34,195 bases of DNA from Pelagibacteraceae bacterium AG-325-F15 (GTDB lineage Bacteria > Pseudomonadota > Alphaproteobacteria > Pelagibacterales > Pelagibacteraceae): positions 1 to 34,195 of the forward strand of contig QBYI01000005.1 of assembly GCA_003282895.1 (NCBI GenBank), read 5' to 3'. Below, one piece after another: positions 17,384 through 27,330 of this stretch; the first letter of the stretch is position 1, and each line of letters begins with the position of its first letter. The notes beneath the pieces were generated by a model. It did not search any database. It was given only the letters and a program-made list of their open reading frames with translations, and was not told the origin of the DNA. A program made the translations under genes and the position numbers.

Positions 17384-18070
17384 TTAATTGGAGATTTTTT
17401 CTAAATCTACTTTTTTGTTCTGATTTTTTTTATTTGTTGAATTGATAGACTTTTTTGTCTTTCTTAAATTTATTAAGTCTGCAAAAGAGTGATTTACATC
17501 TCTGTGACCAGCTTCATCATCTCTTATTACTCTTACAACGTCTTTTAAAGTTGAGTGCAAAGGAAGATTCCAATAGTTGATTGCTATCTCAGGAGCTGGT
17601 TGATCCTCAATAGTTCCTGCTTCTAACTCATTTAAGTATTCTGTATAACTAATTACTGCCTCTTCCTCAAAATATCCAACAATTCTATGTGCTGTTCTTT
17701 GAGAAATTAAATAAATAATTCCATAGGTAAAAATGAAAATAAACTGAGCGATCATTATTATAAATCTTTCAATAGCTGTTGGTTTAGCCACATGAATGAA
17801 AGTCATTAAATGCATTCTTTCATTTTCAGCTTCATCTAATAAAGTTTTAATCCATCCTCTATCATCCTCTATTTTTCTTAAAGATTTTAAATGAATTAAC
17901 ATTCCCGCTACCATACCAGGAACAGCAGCAACTGTTTCAAGGACTACAGCTCTGTGGCCATATCTTTTTTTAAAAAAAGTATCTGCTAATAGTCTTAAAA
18001 ATTTTGTAAATAATAAAGCAGTTTTGTCACTCAAATTTTTTGGTTGGAAGTGTTTATTTAGATCAATCAT
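17384..18070 (-). CDS. aox: Alternative oxidase (AOX, di-iron ubiquinol oxidase)
   Basis: [57 protein letters not shown]: the four-helix di-iron ligand motifs. Confidence 0.95.
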   Translation of the reverse strand: MIDLNKHFQPKNLSDKTALLFTKFLRLLADTFFKKRYGHRAVVLETVAAVPGMVAGMLIHLKSLRKIEDDRGWIKTLLDEAENERMHLMTFIHVAKPTAIERFIIMIAQFIFIFTYGIIYLISQRTAHRIVGYFEEEAVISYTEYLNELEAGTIEDQPAPEIAINYWNLPLHSTLKDVVRVIRDDEAGHRDVNHSFADLINLRKTKKSINSTNKKNQNKKVDLEKISN

Positions 18071-18149
18071 ATAAGTAATAAGTAATAATTTTTTAAAAAA
18101 AACACATGCGTTATTTTCGGCGCTAAAAATCTCTATTTTACTTAAATTT

Positions 18150-19205
18150 TTAAGATCTTAATCTTTTACCATTTTCATCAAATATAAAAATATCTTTTGA
18201 ATTAAAGCCAAGTGTGTTTGTGATAGTTTGGTGGCTTGGAATTTTGGCACTAATTTCAAAATTATTTATTTTAATATGAACAATTTTTTCATTACCTAAA
18301 TTTTCTATTAAATCTACTTTTGGATTAAATTTATAATCACTAGTTGTTGAAATATTAAAATGCTCAGGTCTTAATCCAAAAAAATAATCTTTCTTAGTAA
18401 AATTATATTCTTCAAATTTTATTTTATTATCTAAGAAATTAATTTCATTGTTTGAAATTACATTATCACTTGTAATCTTCAAAATATTCATTTTTGGTGT
18501 TCCAATAAATTGACCAACAAAAATATTAGATGGATTACTATAAATCTCATCTGGGGTTCCAACTTGCTCAATATTTCCATGATTTAAAATAACTATTCTA
18601 TCTGCTAATGTCATGGCTTCAACTTGATCATGTGTAACGTAAATCATATTTGTTTTTATTTGATTATGAAGTTTTGAAATCTCAACCCTCATCTCAGCTC
18701 TTAACGCTGCATCAAGGTTTGATAAAGGCTCATCAAACAAAAAAATTTTTGGGTTTCTTGTAATTGCTCTGCCAATAGCAACTCTTTGTCTTTGACCGCC
18801 AGAAAGTTGTTTAGGTTTTCTCTCTAATAACTCCTCAATTTTTAAAATCTTCGCAGCTTGCATTACTTTTTTATCAATTTCTTCTTTTGGCCTCTTCTCA
18901 ATTTTAAGACCAAATGACATGTTTTCAAAAACATTCATATGTGGGTACAGAGCATAAGATTGGAAAACCATGGCTGTCTCTCTTTTTGATGGATGTAACT
19001 CATTAATTAATTGATTGTTTATGTGTATCTCGCCTTCATCTATTTGCTCTAATCCTGCTATCATTCTTAATAATGTTGATTTTCCACAACCAGATGGTCC
19101 AACCAAAACTAAAAATTCATCATCTTTACCTTCTAGATTAAAATTATTTATTATTTTATTTGTCCCAAAAGATTTGTGTATATTTTTAAATATAATATTA
19201 GACAT
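18150..19205 (-). CDS. ABC transporter ATP-binding protein, UgpC/MalK type
   Basis: [61 protein letters not shown]-terminal TOBE-like region. Confidence 0.93.
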   Translation of the reverse strand: MSNIIFKNIHKSFGTNKIINNFNLEGKDDEFLVLVGPSGCGKSTLLRMIAGLEQIDEGEIHINNQLINELHPSKRETAMVFQSYALYPHMNVFENMSFGLKIEKRPKEEIDKKVMQAAKILKIEELLERKPKQLSGGQRQRVAIGRAITRNPKIFLFDEPLSNLDAALRAEMRVEISKLHNQIKTNMIYVTHDQVEAMTLADRIVILNHGNIEQVGTPDEIYSNPSNIFVGQFIGTPKMNILKITSDNVISNNEINFLDNKIKFEEYNFTKKDYFFGLRPEHFNISTTSDYKFNPKVDLIENLGNEKIVHIKINNFEISAKIPSHQTITNTLGFNSKDIFIFDENGKRLRS

Positions 19206-20292
19206 AATTTTTTTTAATTAGTTCAAAGACATCTACACCAATTTGAATTAAAATATGAGCAACATCTATTGGGACCCAATTCTCTCTTATTTTTCCTTCA
19301 TCATGATGATAAAAATCCATTACTCTCATAATAACATTTTTATTGTTGGGTGGATATCCTAACCAATCATCTGAACCATAAGTGGCTTGTATGCTGTGCC
19401 AACCTGCTGTTAGAGAAAATTTACCGTCACCTAATTCTGAATAATGTCCAAGTTTCCAATAGTTTCTCTCTTTAAATGTTTTTCTAAAAGGAAGTTGGTG
19501 GTAATCGATAAAACCTTTAAGTGACCTAGCGGTCCCTATTCCACTTGGGCCATACCAAATCATATTTTCATGCCAAAATTCTTTTTGAGGATGATTTATT
19601 AATTTAGATTTTAGATCTTCATCAGATTTACAATCAATTTCTGGTTTAATATTTAAACTTCTTTGCATGGTAAGCGCTTGTTCTAAATTGAATTTTGACA
19701 CGTTCAGATCTTTTTCAAAATAATTCACACCATCAGTATTTATTGGATTTAACCAATTGCCCTCTGCTCCTCTTGATTTATTAATTGGTAAAATTCCTGT
19801 CTGAAATATTAAATCAATCGTATCTATCAAAATATGACATTCTACAATTTTATTGTCTTTAATTTCATGTATTTCGCAACATCTCAAATTAACCATTTTG
19901 TTATGAGCTTTAATTCCCAACCAATCTTTTTTAAAAACTCCAGATAACATTGATATAGAAGCGACTTGTACTTTATCTTTAAAAGTTCCACCTAGCATAA
20001 CTTGCTCTCTTCTCTCCAAGTCTGGAAAAGACTCAAATAAAGGTGTCCAATAGTAATCTTTGAATTTTTCAGTTCCCGAAAATTCATTGATTGGATGGAA
20101 ACAATTTACTTTAACATTTTTTGCAAAATATTTATTTAGATTTTTATCAATATGTAATTTTCCAGAATGGATAATATCTTTTAAATATTCTTTGACTTTT
20201 TTCTTGTTTCGATAATTTTCCTCTGGAGTAATGATAATGTTTTTTACATTTTCTTGTCCCTTAAGACCTGTGTCAAAATTTTCAATTTTCAT
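19198..20292 (-). CDS. Double SnoaL-like (NTF2-fold) domain protein
   Basis: Two NTF2-like units: VKVNCFHPINEFSGTEKFKDYYWTPLFESFPDLERRE... and FWHENMIWYGPSGIGTARSLKGFIDYHQLPFR...WVPIDVAHILIQIGVDVFE. Confidence 0.75.
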   Translation of the reverse strand: MKIENFDTGLKGQENVKNIIITPEENYRNKKKVKEYLKDIIHSGKLHIDKNLNKYFAKNVKVNCFHPINEFSGTEKFKDYYWTPLFESFPDLERREQVMLGGTFKDKVQVASISMLSGVFKKDWLGIKAHNKMVNLRCCEIHEIKDNKIVECHILIDTIDLIFQTGILPINKSRGAEGNWLNPINTDGVNYFEKDLNVSKFNLEQALTMQRSLNIKPEIDCKSDEDLKSKLINHPQKEFWHENMIWYGPSGIGTARSLKGFIDYHQLPFRKTFKERNYWKLGHYSELGDGKFSLTAGWHSIQATYGSDDWLGYPPNNKNVIMRVMDFYHHDEGKIRENWVPIDVAHILIQIGVDVFELIKKNYV

Positions 20293-20333
20293 ATATAAAA
20301 CTGTTATATTAATAAAAAATAATAATAAATATT

Positions 20334-21278
20334 ATGACCGATAGAATTGCAAGATTTAATGAACTAACACCAAGCACATTACCTTTTGTTGAAGGAAGAT
20401 TAGAAGGTCATAAGGAGAGAAAAAATTATTCAATTGTAGGTCCTGGTGTCGCAGAAGATAATCAACAATCTATTAAAATATCGGAACCTCATGGTTACAA
20501 TCTTGGTGCTGTAAGCGCTAATCCTAAAAATGGCTCAGGCTTACACAGTCATACAACTGCTGAAGTATTTTTAATATTTTCTGGCAAATGGAGATTTTAT
20601 TGGGGTGCTGATGGAAATAGTGAAATTATTTTAAGAGAAGGAGATATAATTTCAATGCCTACTAATATGTTTAGAGGCTTTGAAAATACTGGAGATGAAG
20701 AAGGATTAATGTTTGTAGTATTGGGAGAGAATGATCCTGGAATAATAACCTGGGTTCCAAAAGTTTTAAAAAATGCTAAAGAAACTGGATTAGCTCTGTT
20801 AGAAGACAATTCATTAATTGATCTTACCAAAGGCACTAAACCAGAAAACAAAAAATTACTAGAACCAATATCAAATGAAAAACTAAAAGAATTTGATCAT
20901 TATAATTTAAATGAAATTGAAAAATTTATTTGTAGATTTTATGATCAATCAAAATATGAAAAAAACTTAAATGATAAAATTAAAATAATTCAAATAATTG
21001 GTAGAAATTTTTGTAGTTCTGTTATGGAACCAATTATAAGTCATAATACTGGTTTTAATTTAACTATTTTAAAAACTAAAAAAGGCATTGTTAAAGATTT
21101 GATATTTAATACTCCAACCATAGTATTTTCTCAAAAAGGAAGTTGGAAAATTAATATAGATGGCGATGAAATCGATTTAAATTCAAAAGATACATTTTCA
21201 ATTCCTATAAATAAAAAAGTAAGCATTTCAGCTGATAATAATGAAGATTGTTTTCTTAATTGTGTTAGTAAAGCTTAA
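20334..21278 (+). CDS. Cupin domain protein (probable bicupin)
   Basis: GSGLHSHTTAEVFLIFSGKWRFYWG...LREGDIISMPTNMFRGFENTG (cupin motifs 1 and 2); second degenerate cupin-like SQKGSWKINIDGDEIDLNSKDTFSIP. Confidence 0.8.
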   Translation: MTDRIARFNELTPSTLPFVEGRLEGHKERKNYSIVGPGVAEDNQQSIKISEPHGYNLGAVSANPKNGSGLHSHTTAEVFLIFSGKWRFYWGADGNSEIILREGDIISMPTNMFRGFENTGDEEGLMFVVLGENDPGIITWVPKVLKNAKETGLALLEDNSLIDLTKGTKPENKKLLEPISNEKLKEFDHYNLNEIEKFICRFYDQSKYEKNLNDKIKIIQIIGRNFCSSVMEPIISHNTGFNLTILKTKKGIVKDLIFNTPTIVFSQKGSWKINIDGDEIDLNSKDTFSIPINKKVSISADNNEDCFLNCVSKA

Positions 21279-22249
21279 TGAAAGGCTTTGATGATAAATA
21301 TAAAGATTTTCCAGATTTTATTTTAAAAATTACTAAACAAATATGGGAGGGAAAAGATGTTGAATCTATTGGAGAATTCTATACTGATGACATTCCTGTT
21401 AGGTCTCCATTTGGGATTACTTATGGTAATAAACCAGTTATTGAAGCAACCTACCAAACACTAATAGAATTTCCTAATAGACAATTATTAGGTGAGGATG
21501 TCATTTGGAATGGTAATGATGATGATGGATATCATTCTTCTCATAGAATTTTAAGTAAAGGAACACATTTAGGTGATGGTTTTTATGGAAGACCGACCGG
21601 TAAGGAAATTTACTATAGAGTTATAGCTGATTGCGCATGTAAAAAAAATCAAGTGTATGATGAATGGATTGTAAGAGATCAAGGAGCTATGGTGAGACAA
21701 ATTGGTTATTCTCCTAAAGAATTTGCAGAGATTATGATTGATAAAGAAGGTGGAATAAAAAAAGCATACAAACTATTTGATAAAAGTGAAGTCAAACCAT
21801 CTAATTATCATCAAAAAGATATAGAAACTAACTCAGTTGGTGACAAATATTCAAAAATATTACAGAAAGTTTTTGAGCCAGAGTATAATTTTAGTGATTA
21901 TGGTAGAGCATCAAGTATTTATTGGCCAGGTAATAAATTAGGTTACGGTCGAGAAGATGTTTCAAAATTATGGAACTCTTTAAAAGATATTTTTAGTGAT
22001 ATCAATTTTTCTATTGAACATATCGGCTATCTTAATGAACCAAATAAAAATCCTAGAGCATCAATTAGATGGTTTTTAGAGGGTATACATTCTAATGATA
22101 GTGAAGAATTTGGTAAAAAATCAAATTCTAAATTATTTATTATGGGAATAAATCATGCAGAATTAGATGATGACGGTGTAATAAGAGAGTGGGTACTTTT
22201 TGATGAAGTTGCAATCTGGAAACAAATTTTGATGAGTAAAGAAAATTAA
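21278..22249 (+). CDS. Double SnoaL-like (NTF2-fold) domain protein
   Basis: IWEGKDVESIGEFYTDDIPVRSPFGITYGNKPVIEATYQTLIEFPNRQLLGEDVIW... and FEPEYNFSDYGRASSIYWPGNKLGYGREDVSKLWNSLKDIFSDINFSIEHIGY...REWVLFDEVAIWKQI. Confidence 0.75.
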   Translation: MKGFDDKYKDFPDFILKITKQIWEGKDVESIGEFYTDDIPVRSPFGITYGNKPVIEATYQTLIEFPNRQLLGEDVIWNGNDDDGYHSSHRILSKGTHLGDGFYGRPTGKEIYYRVIADCACKKNQVYDEWIVRDQGAMVRQIGYSPKEFAEIMIDKEGGIKKAYKLFDKSEVKPSNYHQKDIETNSVGDKYSKILQKVFEPEYNFSDYGRASSIYWPGNKLGYGREDVSKLWNSLKDIFSDINFSIEHIGYLNEPNKNPRASIRWFLEGIHSNDSEEFGKKSNSKLFIMGINHAELDDDGVIREWVLFDEVAIWKQILMSKEN

Positions 22250-22250
22250 A

Positions 22251-23378
22251 ATGACAAAAATTAAAACTACACACGTTGGGAGTTTGCCTAGGTCAAATGA
22301 ACTTTCTGATCTGCTATTTAAAAAAGATAAAAAAGAAAAAATAGATTTAGAAAATTTTGATGCTGTAGTTAAAAATGATGTAAAAAAAATTGTTAAAAAG
22401 CAAATAGATTTAGGTATAGATTTTGTAAGCGATGGTGAAATGTCAAAAATAAGTTATGCAACGTACGTAAAAGATAGAATAGATGGGTTCTCAGGTGAAA
22501 GTGAAAGAAAAGCTCCAAAAGATCTTGATGATTTTCCCTCATTTAAAGAACGAATTGCAAGAACTGGGGGAACGCCAAGTTACACTAGACCATGCTGTAC
22601 ACAAGAACTGAAAATCAAAGATTCTTTGTCTCTTACAAAAGATATTAATAATTTTAAAGAAGCTTTAAAAGATAATAATCATAATGAAGCATTTATGAAT
22701 GCTGCATCCCCAGGTGTAATTTCTGCATTTTTGCCAAATCAATTTTATAAGGATGATGACGAATATTTAGAAAAGTTATCTAGGATTATGAGTAAAGAAT
22801 ATGAGGAAATTGTTTCAAGTGGATTACATTTACAATTAGATTGCCCTGATCTTGCTTTGGCAAGACATATGACTTTTAAAGATTTAACTGAAGAAGAATT
22901 TTTAAAGAGAGCAGAAAAACAGATAGAATTTCTTAATAAATCCTTAGAAAAAATTCCTCAATCCAAAATAAGAATGCATATTTGTTGGGGAAATTATGAA
23001 GGTCCACACACTCATGATGTTTCTTTAGAAAAAATTTTACCTTTAATTCTAAAGGCAAATGTAAAAACTTATCTACTAGAGTCGTCAAACCCAAGGCATT
23101 CTCATGAATGGCAGGTATTTGAAAACGTTAAATTACCTAAAGATAAAACTATTGCCCCAGGCGTTATAGATTCTACCACAAATTTTGTTGAACATCCTGA
23201 AGTTGTAAAAAATAGATTGGTTCAATTTTCAAAAGTGATTGATAAAGAACAACTGATGGCTGGGACTGATTGTGGTTTTAGCACTTTTGCAGGATTTGGT
23301 AATGTTGATGAAAATATTGTATATAAAAAGTTGGAGACCCTAGTAATAGGTACAGATCTTGCTTCAAAAGCTATTTAA
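22251..23378 (+). CDS. MetE C-terminal-domain-like (cobalamin-independent methionine synthase II family) protein
   Basis: THVGSLPR start, VSDGEMSK, zinc-ligand-like HICWGNY and MAGTDCGF. Confidence 0.88.
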   Translation: MTKIKTTHVGSLPRSNELSDLLFKKDKKEKIDLENFDAVVKNDVKKIVKKQIDLGIDFVSDGEMSKISYATYVKDRIDGFSGESERKAPKDLDDFPSFKERIARTGGTPSYTRPCCTQELKIKDSLSLTKDINNFKEALKDNNHNEAFMNAASPGVISAFLPNQFYKDDDEYLEKLSRIMSKEYEEIVSSGLHLQLDCPDLALARHMTFKDLTEEEFLKRAEKQIEFLNKSLEKIPQSKIRMHICWGNYEGPHTHDVSLEKILPLILKANVKTYLLESSNPRHSHEWQVFENVKLPKDKTIAPGVIDSTTNFVEHPEVVKNRLVQFSKVIDKEQLMAGTDCGFSTFAGFGNVDENIVYKKLETLVIGTDLASKAI

Positions 23379-23483
23379 TTTTTTTCTTTCAAATAGATGT
23401 AAAAAACGACAAAATGTCCTAACAAAATACTTAAGGGTATTTGATAAAGTTTAATTACTAAATTTAATGAAAGGTAATAAAAT

Positions 23484-24704
23484 ATGAAAAAAATATTAAT
23501 TGCAATATCATTTTTACTATTCAGTACTTATGCTAATGCAGATTGTAATATTAAATCAGGATCAATCAACATACTAGCAAATGATTTTCCAGCATTAAGA
23601 ACTTTAGTTGAAACTGCTAAAGAGTGTAAAGGAAGTGCAGACTTCAAAGTTACACATTCAGCAGAACACAATAAAATTGCTGTACCTGCATTAACAGCCA
23701 ATCCTTCGGAGTTTTCTGTTAGAGTTGCTGCTAACAGTTCAATTGTACCGTTGATGAATGCTGATTTGATTAGACCAATGAATGATCTAGTTAAAAAATA
23801 TGGAAAAGGTATTCAAGACTCTCAATTAATTACAATTGATGGAAAAGTTATGGCTGTAGCGTTTATGGCTAATACGCAGCATTTATATGTAAGAACTGAC
23901 GTCTTAAAAGAAAATGGAATTGCTATTCCAAAAACTTATGAAGAAGTTGTTGCTGCTTCAGAGAAAATTAGAGCTGCTGGAAAAATGAAATATCCATATG
24001 CAGCTGCTTATAAGGCAGGTTGGAACCTAGCTGAAGAATTTGTAAATATGTACATTGGTCACGGAGGTGAATTCTTTAAGGCTGGAACTGCTCAACCAAA
24101 TATTAACAATGCAAAAGGTGTCGCAACACTTAATATGTTAAAAAAATTGGCTGACCTAAGTAATCCAGACTATTTAACTCATGATAGTGAAGCTATTAAA
24201 GTTGAATGGGAATCTGGAAATGTTGCAATTATGACTTTATGGGCTTCACGATCTGGAACTTTATTAGATGATGAAGGTGATGCAAAAATAACAGCTGCTA
24301 CTAAATTAGTTGCTCCTGCAACAGTTGGTGGTGGAAACATTCCGGCCGCAACATTATGGTGGGATGGTTTTACTCTTGCTAAAAATAGATCTGATGCAGA
24401 TGCAGAAGCTTCATTTAGATCATTGGCTCATGCAGCTTCATCAAAAGAGATGGTTGCTAAAGCTGCAGATCAAGCTGTATGGTTAGTTGAGGGTTTTGTG
24501 CCTGGTCCAAAATCTGTTGGTGTTATTGAGGCAGTAAAAATGGGAGCTAAACCTTATCCAATGTTACCGCAAATGGGGTTAATGCACGGTGCGTTAGGTA
24601 GTGAAATTGTTGAATTTTTGCAGGGAAATGAATCAGCTGAACAAGCTTTAAAGGATGTTGAGGCGGCTTATATGACTAAAGCAAAAGAACAGGGTTTTCT
24701 ATAA
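23484..24704 (+). CDS. Extracellular solute-binding protein family 1 (carbohydrate-type ABC transporter)
   Basis: Signal peptide; IPKTYEEVVAASEKIRAAGKMKYPYAAAYK, WESGNVAIMTLWAS; followed by MalF/MalG-type permeases. Confidence 0.9.
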   Translation: MKKILIAISFLLFSTYANADCNIKSGSINILANDFPALRTLVETAKECKGSADFKVTHSAEHNKIAVPALTANPSEFSVRVAANSSIVPLMNADLIRPMNDLVKKYGKGIQDSQLITIDGKVMAVAFMANTQHLYVRTDVLKENGIAIPKTYEEVVAASEKIRAAGKMKYPYAAAYKAGWNLAEEFVNMYIGHGGEFFKAGTAQPNINNAKGVATLNMLKKLADLSNPDYLTHDSEAIKVEWESGNVAIMTLWASRSGTLLDDEGDAKITAATKLVAPATVGGGNIPAATLWWDGFTLAKNRSDADAEASFRSLAHAASSKEMVAKAADQAVWLVEGFVPGPKSVGVIEAVKMGAKPYPMLPQMGLMHGALGSEIVEFLQGNESAEQALKDVEAAYMTKAKEQGFL

Positions 24705-24721
24705 AAACTAAAACAAACTTA

Positions 24722-24749
24722 AAAGTGGGGATTACTAAATCCCCACTTT
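24722..24749 (+). other. Intercistronic hairpin after solute-binding protein gene
   Basis: AAAGTGGGGATT-actA-AATCCCCACTTT, 12-bp perfect stem; not followed by a T-run. Confidence 0.85.
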
Positions 24750-24758
24750 AAAAATCTC

Positions 24759-25787
24759 ATGCCAAATAAAAATTTTTTCTGGTTTTTTTTACCAGCAGGA
24801 TTAGCGATGATTTTGTTCATTGGTTTACCAATAATTTCAACAGGTATTCAATCTTTTTACGCTCAACATGATCAAATACTTATTAACGTTAAGAAATGTG
24901 ATCCATTTGGTTGTAAAGAATCTGTTGTTGTAGATCAAGAAGCAACTTCAAAAATTAGAGAAGAAAAACCTTTGGGTAAATTTAATGGTTTTAAAACTTA
25001 TATCGATAGAAATCACTTAGCAACCGATCAAGTGTCAGAGTTTTGGGAAGAGAGTAAATCTTTTGGAGAATTTATAGGTAAAGTTGGAAATCTTCCATTT
25101 TATAAGGCTTTAGTGTTTACTTTGACGTACTGCATAATTGTTACACCATGTGTTCTTCTTTTAGGTTTTGTTATTGCCTTAAGTTTAAATGCAATTTCCA
25201 GAAAAATTCGTGGTCCTTTAATCTTTGGAACAATTTTACCAATGATTGTAACACCATTAGTAGGTTCATTAGTTTTATTTTGGATGATTGATGCGGAAGG
25301 AATTATAGGGGCAAATTTACAAATATTAATGGATGATCCATATCTTTCTGTTAAATCCTCAAAATCATTAACGTGGATCACAATTATAATTTATGGAATT
25401 TGGCATCACTCACCTTTTGCTTTTGTAGTTTTTTATGCTGCTCTTCAAACAGTTCCTCAAGAACCATTAGAAGCTTCAATTATAGATGGAGCATCTAGAC
25501 TCCAAAGAGTAATACATATAGTTCTACCGCATATTTACCCTGTAGTTACTTTTGTTGCTTTAATTTCATTAATGGATAATTTTAGAGTATTTGAACCTAT
25601 AATTGGTTTCAGTGCAGAAGGTAGTGCTCAATCTTTATCTTGGTTAATTTATGATAATTTAGTTAATGAAGAAGTGATACTATTTGGTTCTGCTGCTGCT
25701 ACTTCGATAATGACTATTATAGGAATTTCAATAATCTTAGCTCCAGTTTTAATCAGAACTTGGAGGGAATTTAGAACAAATAGATAA
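24759..25787 (+). CDS. Carbohydrate-type ABC permease (MalF-like)
   Basis: FFWFFLPAGLAMILFIGLPII; EAA loop EASIIDGASRLQRVIHIVLPHIYP. Confidence 0.9.
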   Translation: MPNKNFFWFFLPAGLAMILFIGLPIISTGIQSFYAQHDQILINVKKCDPFGCKESVVVDQEATSKIREEKPLGKFNGFKTYIDRNHLATDQVSEFWEESKSFGEFIGKVGNLPFYKALVFTLTYCIIVTPCVLLLGFVIALSLNAISRKIRGPLIFGTILPMIVTPLVGSLVLFWMIDAEGIIGANLQILMDDPYLSVKSSKSLTWITIIIYGIWHHSPFAFVVFYAALQTVPQEPLEASIIDGASRLQRVIHIVLPHIYPVVTFVALISLMDNFRVFEPIIGFSAEGSAQSLSWLIYDNLVNEEVILFGSAAATSIMTIIGISIILAPVLIRTWREFRTNR

Positions 25788-25789
25788 TT

Positions 25790-26671
25790 ATGGACTACGG
25801 ATTAGATAAAAAATCAAATAGTTTAAAAACTTTCAATACTATATTCATAGTTATATGGCTATTGATAGCATGCTTTCCATTCATTTGGACTTTTTGGGGT
25901 TCTTTTAAAGTAAGAGCAGATTTTTTCTCTAGAGCTGATTGGTGGTATGCAATAACTGCCTTTAATACACTGATTGAAACAGGAGTTAGATTTACTACAG
26001 AGGCTTACAGTGGTGCCTGGTTTGAGGGTGAATTTTGGAAAGCCTCAAGAAATACAATAATTGTCACTGTTAGTGTTGTTTCAATATCGTTATTTCTTGG
26101 AACCTTGGGAGCATACGCTTTATCTAGATCTACAAAAAATTATGCTTTTTGGATATTAATCATTGCTTTAATTTTTCGAGCAATGCCACATATAACTTTA
26201 GTTTCTGGTTATTTATTTCCTTTTTTTCAACTACAAATTTGGGGAATTTTACCAACTACTATTGTTGTTTTAGTTGCAATTAATCAACCTTTTACATTAT
26301 GGTTATTATACTCATTCTTTAAAACTGTCCCTAAAGAACTTGATGAGAGTGCCCTAATAGATGGTTGCTCTTACTTTCAAACTTTTAGGCATATTATAAT
26401 GCCAGTGATGTGGCCTGGAGTGATAACTGCTGGATTGTTTAGTTTGATGCTAGCATACAATGATTTTACTGTAACAGCTTTACTCTTGAATCAAGAAAAT
26501 CATACAATGGTACCAAAGATACAAAGTTATCTTGGAACCAATCAACATGAAGGAAATTTAATGTGGGCTGTTTCATCAGTAGTTTCAGCAACTGCACCTC
26601 TATTTATATTGGTAATGTTTTTTCAAAGACAAATTATTAGTGGTTTAACAGCAGGAGCTGTTAAGGGTTGA
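25790..26671 (+). CDS. Carbohydrate-type ABC permease (MalG-like)
   Basis: FPFIWTFWGSFKVRADFF; EAA loop ESALIDGCSYFQTFRHIIMPVMWPGVITAGLFSLMLAYNDF. Confidence 0.92.
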   Translation: MDYGLDKKSNSLKTFNTIFIVIWLLIACFPFIWTFWGSFKVRADFFSRADWWYAITAFNTLIETGVRFTTEAYSGAWFEGEFWKASRNTIIVTVSVVSISLFLGTLGAYALSRSTKNYAFWILIIALIFRAMPHITLVSGYLFPFFQLQIWGILPTTIVVLVAINQPFTLWLLYSFFKTVPKELDESALIDGCSYFQTFRHIIMPVMWPGVITAGLFSLMLAYNDFTVTALLLNQENHTMVPKIQSYLGTNQHEGNLMWAVSSVVSATAPLFILVMFFQRQIISGLTAGAVKG

Positions 26672-27330
26672 TTAAGTATAAAGCTTTATTATTTGGATCA
26701 ATTGGCACATTAGTTGAAACTTCAGATATTCAAAGAAAATCATTCAATGAAGCTTTTAAAAGAAAAAATTTAAATTGGATTTGGACTAAAAAAATATATG
26801 AAAAGTTATTAAAAAAATCTGGAGGAAAAGACAGAATTTCAAATTATGCATTACAGAAAAAAATATCTGTAGATGAAGTAAAATTGAGAGAACTTAAAAC
26901 CAAGATTTTTAACAACTATCTAAAAAAAAATAAACTTAAGCCAAGACCAGGTGTGGAAGAAATAATAAGGTACTGTAAAAAAAAAAAAATTAAATTAGGT
27001 CTTGTGTCATCTACCACTCAAAATAATATAAATTCTATTTTTTTTTGTTTGAGAAAATCATTAAATATCAAAGATTTTGATTTTGTTGGAAATTTAAAAT
27101 TAGCCAAAAATCCAAAACCCTTTCCCGATATATATAAATTTGCTCTCAAAAAATTAAAATTAAAAGCTAATGAATGTATTGCAATTGAAGACTCTCAAGA
27201 AAGCCTTAATTCTGCTAAAAAAGCAAATATAAAATGTTTAGTATTTCCTGGAAAATTTCACGCTTCAAAAGAATTTAGAGGAGCAGAAAAAATTATTAGA
27301 AAAATTAGTAGAGATATTATTGAAAAATAA
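26668..27330 (+). CDS. HAD-superfamily hydrolase (phosphoglycolate phosphatase-like), TTG start overlapping upstream stop
   Basis: KALLFGSIGTLVETSD, LGLVSSTTQNN, KPFPDIYKFALKKL, CIAIEDSQESLNSAKKA. First motif reads FGSIGT rather than DxDGT. Confidence 0.85.
   Translation: MIKYKALLFGSIGTLVETSDIQRKSFNEAFKRKNLNWIWTKKIYEKLLKKSGGKDRISNYALQKKISVDEVKLRELKTKIFNNYLKKNKLKPRPGVEEIIRYCKKKKIKLGLVSSTTQNNINSIFFCLRKSLNIKDFDFVGNLKLAKNPKPFPDIYKFALKKLKLKANECIAIEDSQESLNSAKKANIKCLVFPGKFHASKEFRGAEKIIRKISRDIIEK

Noticed and set aside
20161-20170. TCCAGAATGG, a 10-bp match to the regulator-site repeat
   Set aside because: Inside the coding region of the SnoaL gene and a single partial copy; best treated as chance without a genome-wide motif scan.
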